Shown here: positions 53,701 to 64,000 of the stretch, piece by piece
How positions within the stretch are numbered: position 1 is the stretch's first letter
Layout of the letters: each line of letters starts with the position of its first letter
Made by a program: the position numbers and the translations under genes
The notes under the pieces: generated by a model
Databases searched by the model: none
The model's input: the letters and a program-made list of their open reading frames with translations, nothing else
What the model was told of the DNA's origin: nothing
Source: Aselliscus stoliczkanus
Taxonomy: Eukaryota > Chordata > Mammalia > Chiroptera > Hipposideridae
Assembly: GCA_033961575.1 (NCBI GenBank)
Contig: CM066736.1
Coordinates: forward strand, 81,988,852 to 82,052,851
Length of the DNA stretch: 64,000 nucleotides
Reading direction: 5' to 3'

Positions 53701-54540
53701 AGGGAATTGGGACTATCTGCCTAAAAGAGATGTGATATCTAATCTAAGACTTAAGAGTTGAGTGCAGAGATGGTCAGATGAAGGCTGGTAAGTGTCAAGT
53801 TATTCAAACACAGAGGTATAGCATGAGTTAAATCATAGAGGGGTGCAATAGTTAGTTATGGAGGCAATTATTAACAGTTGGATGGTGGTGGAGCATAAAA
53901 CGTAAATAAAGCAGGAACTGGTAAAAGATGAGGCTGGTGAGGTCAGGCAGAGGCCAAATAAAGAATGAATTTATGTTGTAATATAGTTATCCAGTGGGGA
54001 ATGAGGAGCCATGGAAAGGATTTATTCAAGGAATGTCATCATAATATATGAAATTTAATAAATCACTCTAGTAGTTGCTGAGAAGGATAGACAAGAGGAG
54101 AAAAAGCTAGATCCATGTGAAAACTGTTTAAGACAGGATTTATATTAAAACAATGGTCAAAGGAATGAAGAAGAGGGTGCATGATACATTTAATATATAA
54201 AGTAAGATTAGATTGTGGGACATGAAAGAATTAGAAAGACTCAAGGATGACTTGCAATAGTGTGTCTTATTTGCCTGGGTGCATGATGGTATTATTAACC
54301 CAACCGAAATAGGAACATAGGAATGGTATCGAAGAGTGGGTACACTGTCAGATCATTTGTCTGGATGCCGAACTTTCGGTTACACCAATTTTCTTAGATC
54401 GCGACAAGAGAAAGAGCTCACAGAGAACAGAAAAAAATATCTTTATGTAGATATGAGGAGACTTCTGACAAGGTAAAAATTACAGAATGTATAGATATAT
54501 CGGGTTTCAAGAAAAGGGGAGCTCACATCATAATCTGCTA
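53701..54540 (-). repeat. L2 LINE, antisense (continuation)
   Basis: Antisense L2 phrases: CTAAGACTTAAGAGTTGAGTGCAG, GCCATGGAAAGGATTTATTCAAGG, TAAATCACTCTAGTAGTTGCTGAG, then GATGACTTGCAATAGTG ... GCCTGGGTGCATGATGGTATTATTAACC. One of the longer L2 relics here. Confidence 0.7.
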
Positions 54541-56087
54541 GAGCTGCTAGTACACACTTGTAATAGCTGATTATTGCATTTTTTGAATTTTACAAGCCAC
54601 TTGTTATTCATAGCCATTATTAAAAATTAAATGACATAAACTTAAAATAAATCATCTAAAAACAGGTAATAAATACTCACATTTTATCACTTTCTATTTA
54701 GTTTACTACATTTTGTTATTATCTATGACCTTACGGTTATTTATGTCTCTTATATCTGTGTAGTGGAAACACGATAATAGCGTGCCATTGCATATCTCTC
54801 CCCAACTCCGTGTTCATTATATTGGGAGCTTGAAGTCAGCTGTGGCAGGAGTACTTTTATCATGGGAATTGGCAAAGGCTACAAATAATAGCTTTTTTCT
54901 TAGAGAGCCATCTATTGATGTGGCTCTGGTCATGGGTAACCTGAGAAGTAGTTTCAATTTAGATGCCTAGGAGCAAATTTAGTTTATTACAATCAGTGCC
55001 TTAGGGCATTGGGTTTTACTCTTTCGGGAATAGATTGAGACCAGCTGCAAGAGACTTGAGTGTGTTTTAGGCTCAGACAAGTGAGTCAATAGGAAAAGAA
55101 AGGCTAAAACCCTATTGCTGGGGAATAATTAAAATATCCTGGTCCTGCCATAAAGAGGGAGCTCAGATGAATAAGTTATCCTTATAGAGAAGAATTACTT
55201 TCTCTCTGGGCTTGGAATGGATATCACCAAGTATGGATATAGATAGTATGGTAGGAGTGAGAGATTAGTAGTGAATGGGAGTAAAGGGGATATGAGGTCC
55301 TAAGTATCACTGATGAAGTAGGCACAAGTCATTTTCTGGGACTGTGTTAAACTGGTTTGGAATAAAAGCCAGTGTTGACAAGCACAAGGGAGATGGATGG
55401 ACATTGCCAAAGACTCAGCTGAGCTTGTGGATTTCAAGTATGCATTGTTGCTTGTCTGAACAGCTGGACTCGGCTGCTGAGGTACAGGCAGGGGGGTGGT
55501 GGATGATGGCACTCTCTAAGGGAGGTGGGCTGTGTATGATTGGCAGCAGAATGACACAGATGAAAGAGCTTTGAAGGTGCTGGATTGAAATTAGTTTAGG
55601 GTTAGGTGATCAATATAGACTAAGGAGGAAAGACCAGGAGGAGATTAAATTCCCAAAGAGAAGAGATGGTATTTGACCAAAGATTAGCTCAGAGGCCATG
55701 AAGGTCCTGATCTGAGCAGGGACAGTCACCTGGGTTGCGGGTTCCCAGGATGAACTTGGTTGTTTAGAGCACTGAGTTCCAATTAGGACAGGCTCCTGTT
55801 GTTTCTATGGAGGACAATCCAGGGGCATGAGTCACAGGATGGGTTAAAATACAGGGAAAAGAAGCCCTGGTCAGAGAAGGGAGGAGGACTGTCTTGGGTC
55901 AGATCATCATGGTGGTGTCTTCCTAATAGGTCAGATATTGGCCCAAGAATTAAAGGAAGCATGGATGGATGGATAAATTGCCTTTGTACTCTAAACCTTG
56001 AAGTGACTAGAAGCAAAAATCTTTAATCTGTAGAACTAGTGTATAAATGCCGAATTCTCTGTGAAAATAGAGACACATACACACACT
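54541..56087. other. Unassigned DNA
   Basis: No gene or named repeat. Paired open frames at 55,300-55,574 and 55,783-56,026 on both strands look like chance. Confidence 0.4.
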
Positions 56088-56120
56088 TGTTTGTTTGTTT
56101 GTTTGTTTGTTTGTTTGTTT
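56088..56120. repeat. (TTTG)n microsatellite
   Basis: About eight TTTG units. Confidence 0.95.
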
Positions 56121-58339
56121 TATCAATAACCTGGTGACTAAGCATCACTTCAGAATCTTAGACCTGGAATGGGGAATCGGGAGACTCAACATCCAGCAGC
56201 TTCTTTCGTAGCTGATTGTTTCTTTTCTCAGAAATCCACCTGGTAGCACAGGATATTCATATCCACATGCCTGGCCTAAGTCCCTCGTTAATTAGAGCTT
56301 AGTCTTTCTTTGTTAGGGCTGTTTCCTTTCTGAAAATAAGGGGTTTGAAGGACATGACTGTTTTAGCTAGGGATCCTATGAGATGAAAAAAACAAGAACA
56401 AAACAAAAACAACAAAAAACTCACTGAACTAATCTCAAACAAAAGAAGTTTATTTGAAGACTACAGGGGAAGCTTATAGACCCCAATATCAGGCAGCATA
56501 GGTGGATCTCACATCTTAAACTTCCGTGTGTGTGTATGTCTGTGTCTATGTGTGTCTGTCTGGGACCACTTGCCTCTCATCTCTGACACTCTATCTCTGC
56601 TTTATTTTCACCTTCCTTCCCTCAGCAAACTGGTTTTCTCCACTTTGTTATCAGTGACAGACTATTGGCTATCACCCCTGAATCTGCCATGCACTATGGC
56701 TCTAGTTCTCAGAATCTTTTGTTTAAAGTTTTTTATCTTTCGATTTCAATACTGAAGAGGGAAAGAATCAAATTGGCTTAGCTTGGATCAGGCGCTCATA
56801 AAGATGTGACCCTGTGGCCAAAACTCACGGGATACAAACATGCCATCAGTAGAACCCTGGAGATCCTTCCCAAGAGAGAGCCATGGGACTGGGCACACTT
56901 TTTAAACATGCCATACAGTAACCTTAAAAGCTACCTCATTTTCTGAACATACACAATTGTTTGGCTCTTCAAGCCTCTCCATGGTTTTATGGTGTTTCTA
57001 CTCTATATGTGGGTCCCTCTAGATGTGTTATTCTAGAAACATTGTTAATATATTGTTTTTCCCTGTACCAGCTTTTGTCTCATTAGCTTGTGGATTTCCT
57101 TGTTGGCGTGCTGTGTTCTATCACAGGGTTTGACTGGCACATAGTTTGTGTGAAGTGAATGTTACTTGCTGACTTTGTGAATTCTTCCTTCATGGGTAGT
57201 CTGTAGAGAGCCCTGAGCTCCAACATGTCCACTGCCCTAAACTCACTGATTGTAAAATACTCAGCTGGGTAACTGTAGTCACTACAAACACATATAAGAT
57301 TGTATGTGGAGACTGGATGTGTGTCAAGAAATAGCCAAAAACAAGGAAACATGAGCACAAAGCAAGCTGGTGAGAAAGCCACAAAGAAAAAGCACATGGG
57401 AGACTCAGAGGCTTTGAATTATATCCCAACCTCTACCTTTGCCATTAGGGAACATTATCTTTTTCTCTTCCTATCTCTTTGACCCTGTCAGGCTGGCTGC
57501 AAACCAAGAGTATAAACAATACTATTATAGAAGGAATCAGAGGGTGATCTGAAAGTGCTGGAGACAGGCTCCTAAACCAGCTTGGGATGGACAGAGCATC
57601 AGGAAAAACAACCCAGAGGAGGGCCAGAAATCCCTTTATGTTTTATAAAATATAAAGTGAGGCTTCGCTGCTGAAGCTGGAAACAGAAATCACAGAAGCT
57701 GGGCATGTTGTTTTAGGCATGTTTTCCCTCTGCTAGATTTTACAGCTTGTGGAGTCACTTCTCCCTGTCTTCCCCACACCGCCCACCCCCTGCTCACCCA
57801 TAGACCTCCCTCACCCTTATAGGTTACTCACATCAAACCCCGGTCTAGATGAAGAGGGGCGACCTCCCAATTACCCAGACTCCCCGTGGGCAGCTCCAGT
57901 ACAAGTTCAAACTTGCTTCTTGTTCTTTATTTGATAAATTCTGACAGCATGTCAGCTCTGTCCTCTCCTCAATAGCCATCAGATACTGATGGGTAGAGCA
58001 GGTGTGCTTCCTGGGGTGCAAATAAAATGATGGCCTGAACTTCAAGTCCCTTTCAAGAGCATAATTCTACTGTTATCTGGACAGAAACGTGGAGCTGTCT
58101 CTCTCATGTCCCCTTACAGCTCGGGTGTGACAGAGTGACCTGCTGGTTTCTGACGGACCCCCTGGCAAACCAAGCTTGAACCAGAAATGCTGGCAAAACC
58201 TTCCTTTAAAGCCTCCACAATCCATCTGCTAAAACAGGAGCGGAAACACGTCTTCTAGTGGACCTCAGGCAGGAGAAGGATTGCTGTTTCCCAGGCAGTG
58301 CTTCGGAACGCATGGGGCACTTTCGTTGTGTCTTGATGA
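56121..58339. other. Unassigned DNA
   Basis: No gene or named repeat. An AAAAC-type run lies at 56,380-56,420. Open frames (56,528-56,755; 57,083-57,482; 57,749-57,934) have no recognisable family. Confidence 0.4.
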
Positions 58340-58425
58340 GGGAAAAGGATCACTACTGGCATTTAGTGCCTGGAGGCCAGGGACGCATAACACTGTCCCT
58401 CACAATGAAAAATTGCACTGGAGAA
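58340..58425 (+). mobile_element. Possible MER20-like fragment
   Basis: CACTACTGGCATTTAGTGCCTGGAGGCCAGGGACGCATAACAC follows part of MER20 (gctactggcatctagtgggtagaggccagggatgctgc). Short and weak. Confidence 0.4.
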
Positions 58426-60039
58426 AATGCCAATATGGATTTGTAGCTAAACCAGGCTTGATCTCCTGGGGCCTGTACAGCAGTGCCCAATACTCCCTTG
58501 CATTCACCCCAGATCCTAAATAGGGCCCCAAGCCCTCTGTGAATCTATCTTTTAAATCAATGTTTTCAAACCATTTGGTCCACACACCCTATGGGAGAAT
58601 CAAGAAAAATAGCTATATATCCCCTTGCACTTTTTTTAGTTGACATCTACAATTTTTCATCATAAATGTAAATAGTTGCAGAGCATATAATTTACAGCAT
58701 ATTGTAAAAACTAACATTTAAATGTAAAACTGTTGCATCACTCTTCTAAATGCATCCTGTGGAATCTAAATACTAGGGAGATTTTAATTCCCACTCTCAT
58801 CCATTTTAAAAAGACAAGAATATGCTCTTCTTTAACAATAAAAAAATCTTATTTTGTTACTTTTTTCCTTGAACTTGCATTTCCAATCCACTTTTCCTAC
58901 ATAATTTTATCCTAGTGTAGTATGTTATGCTTGAAAGTCTTTTATTGATCAACCTATCACTCTTCTCTGAAACAAAATATGTATGTAAATTAGATTACTT
59001 AGAAATTCCCATTTCCTGGGACATAAAATTCTAAGTGTTAGTTTTTTCTTCTAGATTGAGTTATTATCACAATTATTATCCATACATTGATCAAAGTTGC
59101 ATAAACATATTTTTAACATTAGCAAATAATTATTAGAGATAAAAGCAAAATTTTATTTGAAATGCATCTCAATCAGAGAAATGACTTTTTTTCAGAGAAA
59201 TGACTGTCTCTCAATTAGTGAATGTATCCATGAATGAATATTACTTATGGGTAGAAGGAAACAGGATTCAACATCAATTTTATTTTTATCTTTCTATTTG
59301 TTTATTGAATATAGGCACTGAGAATACTTTGTCACCTAGGTAAGTGAATAGGAATGGACAGATTTTGTTATAGCAACTTTCCTGATTTTTAAAATATTTT
59401 TCTGAATAATATGCCAAAGATCATTTTGATATATTTCATCAAAAAATATTTTTAATGATACACCAATTGTCACTTTTGTTAGGTCTCCTTCAATGTCATT
59501 GGAAACAAAAATTAGAAAATCCCATTGCCAAAATATTTATTATTTTGACTATGACTTTTTACTTCGTAACTTTTCACCAATCTTTTGAATTATTCTTTGT
59601 TTCATAGCCCTGAGTTTTTTCTTTTCCTGCTGGAGCAATGCACTCTCGGGAGGCCAAGGTGAGAGGTCTCCAGTTTTTTTTTGTTTGTTTGTTTGTTTTT
59701 TCTTTTTTTTTTGGCTTTTGGTTTTTTTTCTGGTAGAAAAAAGGTGTTTTCTCAAGGAAAAGTAAAATAAGAGAATTTACTTACCATATCCCTTAATCCC
59801 AGGAGTTTGCTTAAGTGGTTGGGATTTAGGGAAGATCTTCAGGAAAATTGTGACAAAAACTTCTATATATCTTAATGTCTCTGAAAGATATTTTTGGCCA
59901 CCCAACTATATACAAATCCTAGTTTAAAGTTAACTATTGTAAATGTAAAATAATTTTCTCTCTCTACTTCATCCTCATGTCTTTTATTCTGTCTAGGCCT
60001 CTGTCATCATTCATCTAGATCAGGAGTTTTTAAAATATA
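58426..60039. other. Unassigned AT-rich DNA
   Basis: No gene recognised. A T/G-rich run at 59,670-59,740 underlies a Lys-rich minus-strand frame. Confidence 0.4.
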
Positions 60040-60375
60040 TTGTGAAAAATATAATGTGGACCATATATGTAATTTTAAATTTTCTAGCAGCCATATTCAA
60101 AAAATAAAGAAACAAACAAGCAAACAAACAAACAGACAAAACAGGTACTACTAATAATGTATCATTTATTTAACCACTATGTGCAAAATATTAACATATA
60201 TAAAAATTAACAGTGATATAGTTTATATTCCTTTGTGTATTCATTGATATTTAAGTCTTTGAAATCCAGTGTATATTTTGCATTTATGATACAGCTCAAT
60301 TTGGACTAACCCTATTTTAAGTGCTTAGTAGCCTGTGTGGCTGCTGGTTACCATATTCCATAGTGCAGTTCCCCA
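60040..60375 (+). mobile_element. hAT-type non-autonomous element
   Basis: GACCATATATGTAATTTTAAATTTTCTAGCAGCCATATTC ... TTTAAGTCTTTGAAATCCAGTGTATATTTTGC ... CTCAATTTGGACTAACCC ... GCTGGTTACCATATTCCATAGTGCAG follows a common mammalian hAT MITE. An ACAAACA run interrupts it. Family name uncertain. Confidence 0.7.
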
Positions 60376-60429
60376 GTGCTATTAATCAGTTTTCAATACC
60401 TAGCTTGTACTTCAGTTTTGAATGACTCT

Positions 60430-60660
60430 TCATTTTTCTTTCAATACAAAGTCCAAATTCCTTAAAGGACTGTGGCCTACATTCCTTGATAATCAGGTCC
60501 CAGCTTATATCTCTCGTCCCATTGCTAACCACTTCTCCAAACCCCAGAGCACCAGAATAATGTTATGCTTTTCATACCCATTTCTCTTTCTTACTTGATG
60601 TTCTCTTCGCAGATCCTATTCCACTATTCTTCATTTACCTTCACCCCCATTCTTTGAGAT
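60430..60660 (+). repeat. L2 LINE fragment
   Basis: CAAAGTCCAAATTCCTTAAAGGACTGTGGCCTACATTCC ... ATCAGGTCCCAGCTTATATCTCTCGTCCC ... CTAACCACTTCTCC follows the L2 3' region. Confidence 0.85.
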
Positions 60661-60749
60661 TTAGTGCTTAGTAAAAGGTCTGGTGCAGAAGCTGGACTGA
60701 ATAAATAAATTATTTAGTGAGGTTACTTATTAAACGTAGTTAAGGAATA

Positions 60750-61520
60750 AATCTACCCTGCAAAGTGTGTGGGGGAGCCAGCAGTTACATTTGCAGAAAA
60801 GGGGTGGGAAAGCTTGTGAGAAGATATGTATAATATCTCATTTTGCTTAGATACAAAGACTAAATGCTTTATTCCCAGGATATGGTGTGTGAGGGGGGAA
60901 GAACCTGGCTGAGCAATTGTGTCTGCTTTTCCTATCAGATCAGAAAGGGGTCTATGAAATGAAAATGAGAGGGTACGGGAGGATGGCACCTCCATCTTGC
61001 CAATCCCAACTCTCACGAGTTGACTCAAAGCAGTTTGCAACCTATGTTTAAAAGCTCGTAGTTGATCCCAAAGGGATGAATCAAAAAATGCAAAGTTCCT
61101 TTTACTATGCTGATATTTTCGGAGATGAGACATATCTCTCCCTCATGTCTTTTTAAACGGAAGACATAATCAGTAGCCCCAATATTAGAAATGGATAATG
61201 AAGGTTGTGTGGGAGTCTCTCCTAATCTGGCTGATGATATTGCAGAGAGGTTTGTCTGAAGTGACAAACCTCAGGACCTACCACAGGACCATCCATAATA
61301 GAGTCCTAGCTCCTTGGATAATTAAAACACCCATTCCACGGCTTTGAATATCTTCAGGAGCCCTAAGATTTAAGAAAGCCACTTCTATTGCCTGCACTTT
61401 CTCCCCTAGAGTCTTTTTTTCATGGCAGCATAGCCTGGGGTCAAAGCAGTTGTTAAATTCACCTTTGTTTGCCATCTCATAGCACACAGATGGGTAACGG
61501 ACAATATACATCTATTTATT
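60750..61520 (-). other. Cluster of minus-strand open frames, unknown
   Basis: Three minus-strand open frames (61,511-61,278, 77 codons; 61,267-61,025, 80 codons; 61,133-60,753, 126 codons) lie almost end to end. I recognise no domain or catalytic motif. Base composition is somewhat less AT-rich than the flanks. It could be a decayed unknown element or chance. No gene is claimed. Confidence 0.2.
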
Positions 61521-61589
61521 GCGCTAAAGTAAGTTTAAATTACCTAATAATTACCTAATATACAGGTGCTTAAAACACACATATCCTAT

Positions 61590-61760
61590 GAATAATAGCA
61601 CCTATTCATTTATTTAAACAAATTCTTGAGTCCCAAATATGCACACAGCACTGCGCTAGGATTTAGGGGTGCAATGAATGATCAGTCAGACCACCTCCCT
61701 ATGCTGAGAATTTTAAAATCTAATGAGGGAGACATAGCTCAGTACCTGACATCAAGAGAC
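61590..61760 (-). repeat. L2 LINE fragment, antisense
   Basis: CATTTATTTAAACAAATTCTTGAGTCCCAAATATGCACACAGCACTGCGCTAGGATTTAGGGGTGC ... TTAAAATCTAATGAGGGAGAC is antisense L2. Confidence 0.75.
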
Positions 61761-62629
61761 ATGCATGTAGTATTTGTTAGAAAGTAAAATAATTCTGGGA
61801 TTTAGGAGCAGAGTCCAGGATCTTTATACTCCTAACAGCCAATGAAGGATCAGTACACAACCGATGCACAATGTACGTCGGATGAATGGATGATTGGGGT
61901 TATTGGGGTTGTTATTTTTTTCCCCCTTCTTTCTGTAATACCAAGTCATAGTACTCCTCTCTTCTCAAAAGGTTCAAGAAAGGGGAGACAGAGAAGAAAG
62001 ATGTTCTGTTGCCTTTATCAGGCCAGCCATCCAGCTAGTGCCTTTCCCCTGGCCTTCTGCACTGCAAAGTTTGACTTCAATTCACCCTGGCAACATGCCA
62101 AATACCTCCCACCAGAATTATTCTTTAGGAGCCTTTTTGGTTCTGAAGTGTATTTCTTGGGGAATCTGAAAAAAATCTTTTTCAGGAGAACTTTCCAGTG
62201 AACCTCTGCTACACAAGGGGCTTACACGAGTCACTGGACCCAGCTGACTAGCTGGAAGCTACTCAGACATTAGGGAGATTATGATTTTGTTATTTTAGAA
62301 ACTGTACAAACTGTACAACTTGATATTTGACTAGAAGACCACGTTCAGATATGGCAAACAAGGAAAATATAATAGTTTGCTAAATTTTCTATTAAATTTG
62401 TTTCCCATCATTATTACTTGCCCTGATATTTGTGAGCAAACAGAAGTTTTGTCGCTCTTACTTAATTGAAATTTCTTTATAAGCAAACAAAAGTGTCCAT
62501 ATATGTATGCACATACATGTCTATGGGCTTTGAAATCATTTCTTCATTTAGGAAAGGTGATGAAATTCTTTCTAAGTAGAATGCACTGTTAATGGTGCTG
62601 AGGAAAGGTAGCCAACACAAGCTCTAGTT
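61761..62629. other. Unassigned DNA
   Basis: A 119-codon open frame (61,842-62,201) has no recognisable family. Confidence 0.4.
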
Positions 62630-62830
62630 GAAACCCTACTGTGTGTTTGGCTCTTTGTACACGTGCACAACCCTATTAAGTTCTTATGATTAGTAGTGGG
62701 TTATATATTGTTATCTACATTTGAAAGTGAGGAATTAAGATCAGAGACAATAAATAATTTACCCAAGATCACATAGGGTTGGAATTTAAACCTGTTTGCC
62801 CAACTTGAAATGTGATTTTTAACCCAAATC
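62630..62830 (-). repeat. MIR SINE, antisense
   Basis: CTACTGTGTGTTTGGCTCTTTG ... TATCTACATTTGAAAGTGAGGAATTAAG ... TTTACCCAAGATCACATAGGG ... GGAATTTAAACC is reverse-complement MIR. Confidence 0.8.
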
Positions 62831-62902
62831 CTTGCTATCTCAAAATGATACACAAAGATAAGTAATATTTCCTGCCTATTTGCAATTTCCTCATAATCTA
62901 AA

Positions 62903-63115
62903 TCAGTGATTCTCAACAGAACATAATTGTGTTTTCCCAAGGGACATTTTTCATTTATATGGAGATGTTTGTATGGGTACCTTTGTCACTGTTGCAGCTG
63001 GGGGTTGTTACTGGCACCAAGTGGGTGGAGGCCAGGGATGCTGCTCAACTTCCTACACTTACAAAAAAGCATGGTCCAAACTCTCAGTAGTGCCCAGGGA
63101 GAAGCCCTGGTATGA
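62903..63115 (+). mobile_element. MER20-like hAT MITE
   Basis: AATCAGTGATTCTCAACAG ... CCCAAGGGACATTTTTCATTTATATGGAGATGTTTG ... GCTGGGGGTTGTTACTGGCACCAAGTGGGTGGAGGCCAGGGATGCTGCTCAAC ... CTCTCAGTAGTGCCCAGGG is close to full-length MER20. Confidence 0.88.
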
Positions 63116-63603
63116 GTGTCCATAGAAGAGACCATGTTAGCTAAAGCTATTCTGGTTGCTAGAAATAAAAACAGTGCCTACTTTAAACTGTTTTAAATAA
63201 CTTATCGAAATAGTTTGTACCATTAGAGGAGGAATAAAACAACTCAAGACCCTGAAGGTTGTTTAAGGTCATAGTAACAGGAATTCCTAGACTTTCCTCT
63301 CTAAAACACTGCAAAAAACCTGCCTAGCTCAGCTTCTAGAGCATTCAGTCTCTCCCTCTAGGAGAAAAAATAAGTCAGATTAACTCAGTTTGGGTCAGGC
63401 GACTGTCTCTATGTACTCTGGCCCAGTCGTCTGTGCTAGAGACCATTTCCAAAGAAGACAGCCTCCCCAAGCTAGGTCCACCAACCTGTACTCATTTCCT
63501 TCTGACATGGGTCAGTAAGCGATGTCACCTGAGGTCATAGATAATATATGTCATGTGAGTTCAAGATGAGTGATCATATGAATCTTCTTTAGCTTCTCAG
63601 TGG

Positions 63604-63604
<1 letters not shown>
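63116..63604. other. Unassigned DNA
   Basis: Nothing recognised. Confidence 0.4.

Positions 63605-63644
<40 letters not shown>
63605..63644. repeat. (CA)n microsatellite, left of MITE
   Basis: About twenty CA units. Confidence 0.95.
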
Positions 63645-63647
<3 letters not shown>

Positions 63648-63648
63648 C

Positions 63649-63726
63649 GGGTTGTCTGAAAAGTCATCACGTGTTTTTTTCATTGTTTTTCCTTGAAAAA
63701 CTGTGTCATGACTTTTCCAACAACCC
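63649..63726. mobile_element. 78-bp palindromic mini-transposon (mariner-type MITE)
   Basis: Terminal inverted repeats GGGTTGTCTGAAAAGTCAT (63,649-63,667) and, on the other strand, GGGTTGTTGGAAAAGTCAT (63,726-63,708) match at 17 of 19 positions. The interior is also partly palindromic (TTTTTC ... GAAAAA). Length and end sequence recall the miniature mariner derivatives of mammals such as MADE1 and the GGTTG-ended bovid/bat mariners. No coding capacity. Confidence 0.8.

Positions 63727-63727
<1 letters not shown>

Positions 63728-63776
<49 letters not shown>
63728..63776. repeat. (CA)n microsatellite, right of MITE
   Basis: About twenty-four CA units, same strand as the left tract. Confidence 0.95.
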
Positions 63777-63777
<1 letters not shown>

Positions 63778-64000
63778 TTCCATAAAATCCGAATTGGTTT
63801 ATCTTGGCTGCTAGGAAGATTGGAGCTAAATTTAATAATCAATTACAGTAATTTTATTTGTTTAATTTTAGAGCATTTTACTACTTAGTTTACTATTTTT
63901 ATTGCCATTTTAGCATGTATTTTGTATTTTCATACATTTTATATGCTTTTTGAGGAAAGGTGGCATATATGCTATTTATAATAGAAAGACAGTTTGGTGC
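63777..64000. other. Unassigned AT-rich DNA
   Basis: Nothing recognised. Confidence 0.4.

Noticed and set aside
63597..63842. 81-codon frame with repeated Cys-Val
   Set aside because: Translation of CA/GT tracts around a MITE.

Overview
This window looks like vertebrate nuclear DNA from a placental mammal, most likely a bat. It is AT-rich and full of CA/GT microsatellites. It carries relics shared by many mammals: MIR, L2, MER20/MER3/MER5-like hAT fragments, and a Tigger7/MER44-like element. It also carries lineage-type L1, mariner and tRNA-derived SINE copies. The SINE head (GGCCGGCCGAGTGGCGCG... GGTTCGGGTCC ... CACATATGAGGGCCAGTGACACTGCCCTC) resembles the Ves/Rhin-type SINEs of bats. The bat call is inferred from memory of those families, not from a search. 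I found no convincing host protein-coding exon, functional RNA gene, CRISPR array, bacterial or intact viral gene. The window reads as intergenic or deep-intronic sequence, and the open frames longer than 60 codons are either transposon remnants or chance.

Layout: 1-2,800 is old, mostly unassigned sequence with MIR/L2 scraps. 2,811-3,462 is an internally deleted mariner between a CA tract and a GT tract. 5,690-7,450 is an ancient antisense L1 broken by a GC-richer block. 7,993-8,180 is a long near-perfect inverted repeat. 8,335-8,645 is a U6 snRNA copy fused to an L1 3' end. 8,655-10,440 is an antisense L1 split by a Tigger7/MER44-like transposon that itself contains foreign sequence. 10,864-16,861 is a nearly end-to-end antisense L1 (L1-A) with RT-region sequence kept and the endonuclease region missing. 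17,041-17,252 has a telomere-like tract and a GAA/TAG tract. 17,300-24,200 is MIR/L2/L3 relics and unassigned DNA, with an AT palindrome at 22,690-22,925. 24,217-24,925 is a fold-back mariner carrying a SINE. 25,701-26,151 and 41,041-41,496 are long SINEs with target-site duplications. 26,200-44,000 is mostly old relics and unassigned DNA, with two candidate non-repeat conserved blocks. 44,270-44,935 is a solo LTR nested in an older repeat. 45,974-49,251 is a second antisense L1 (L1-B), inserted in a MIR. It keeps the endonuclease region and ORF1 but has lost the RT. 51,274-52,325 has a short SINE with a perfect duplication and a 34-bp SINE stub with its own duplication. 53,110-54,540 is a long L2 relic. 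60,040-63,115 has hAT and L2/MIR relics. 63,605-63,776 is a mini-transposon inside a CA microsatellite.

The recognisable elements are products of L1 machinery (L1, SINEs, U6 retrocopy) or cut-and-paste transposition (mariner, Tigger, hAT). The clearest information is in nesting order and target-site duplications, which allow several insertions to be ordered in time. I do not see a novel biological system; the most interesting items are unusual rearranged mobile elements.
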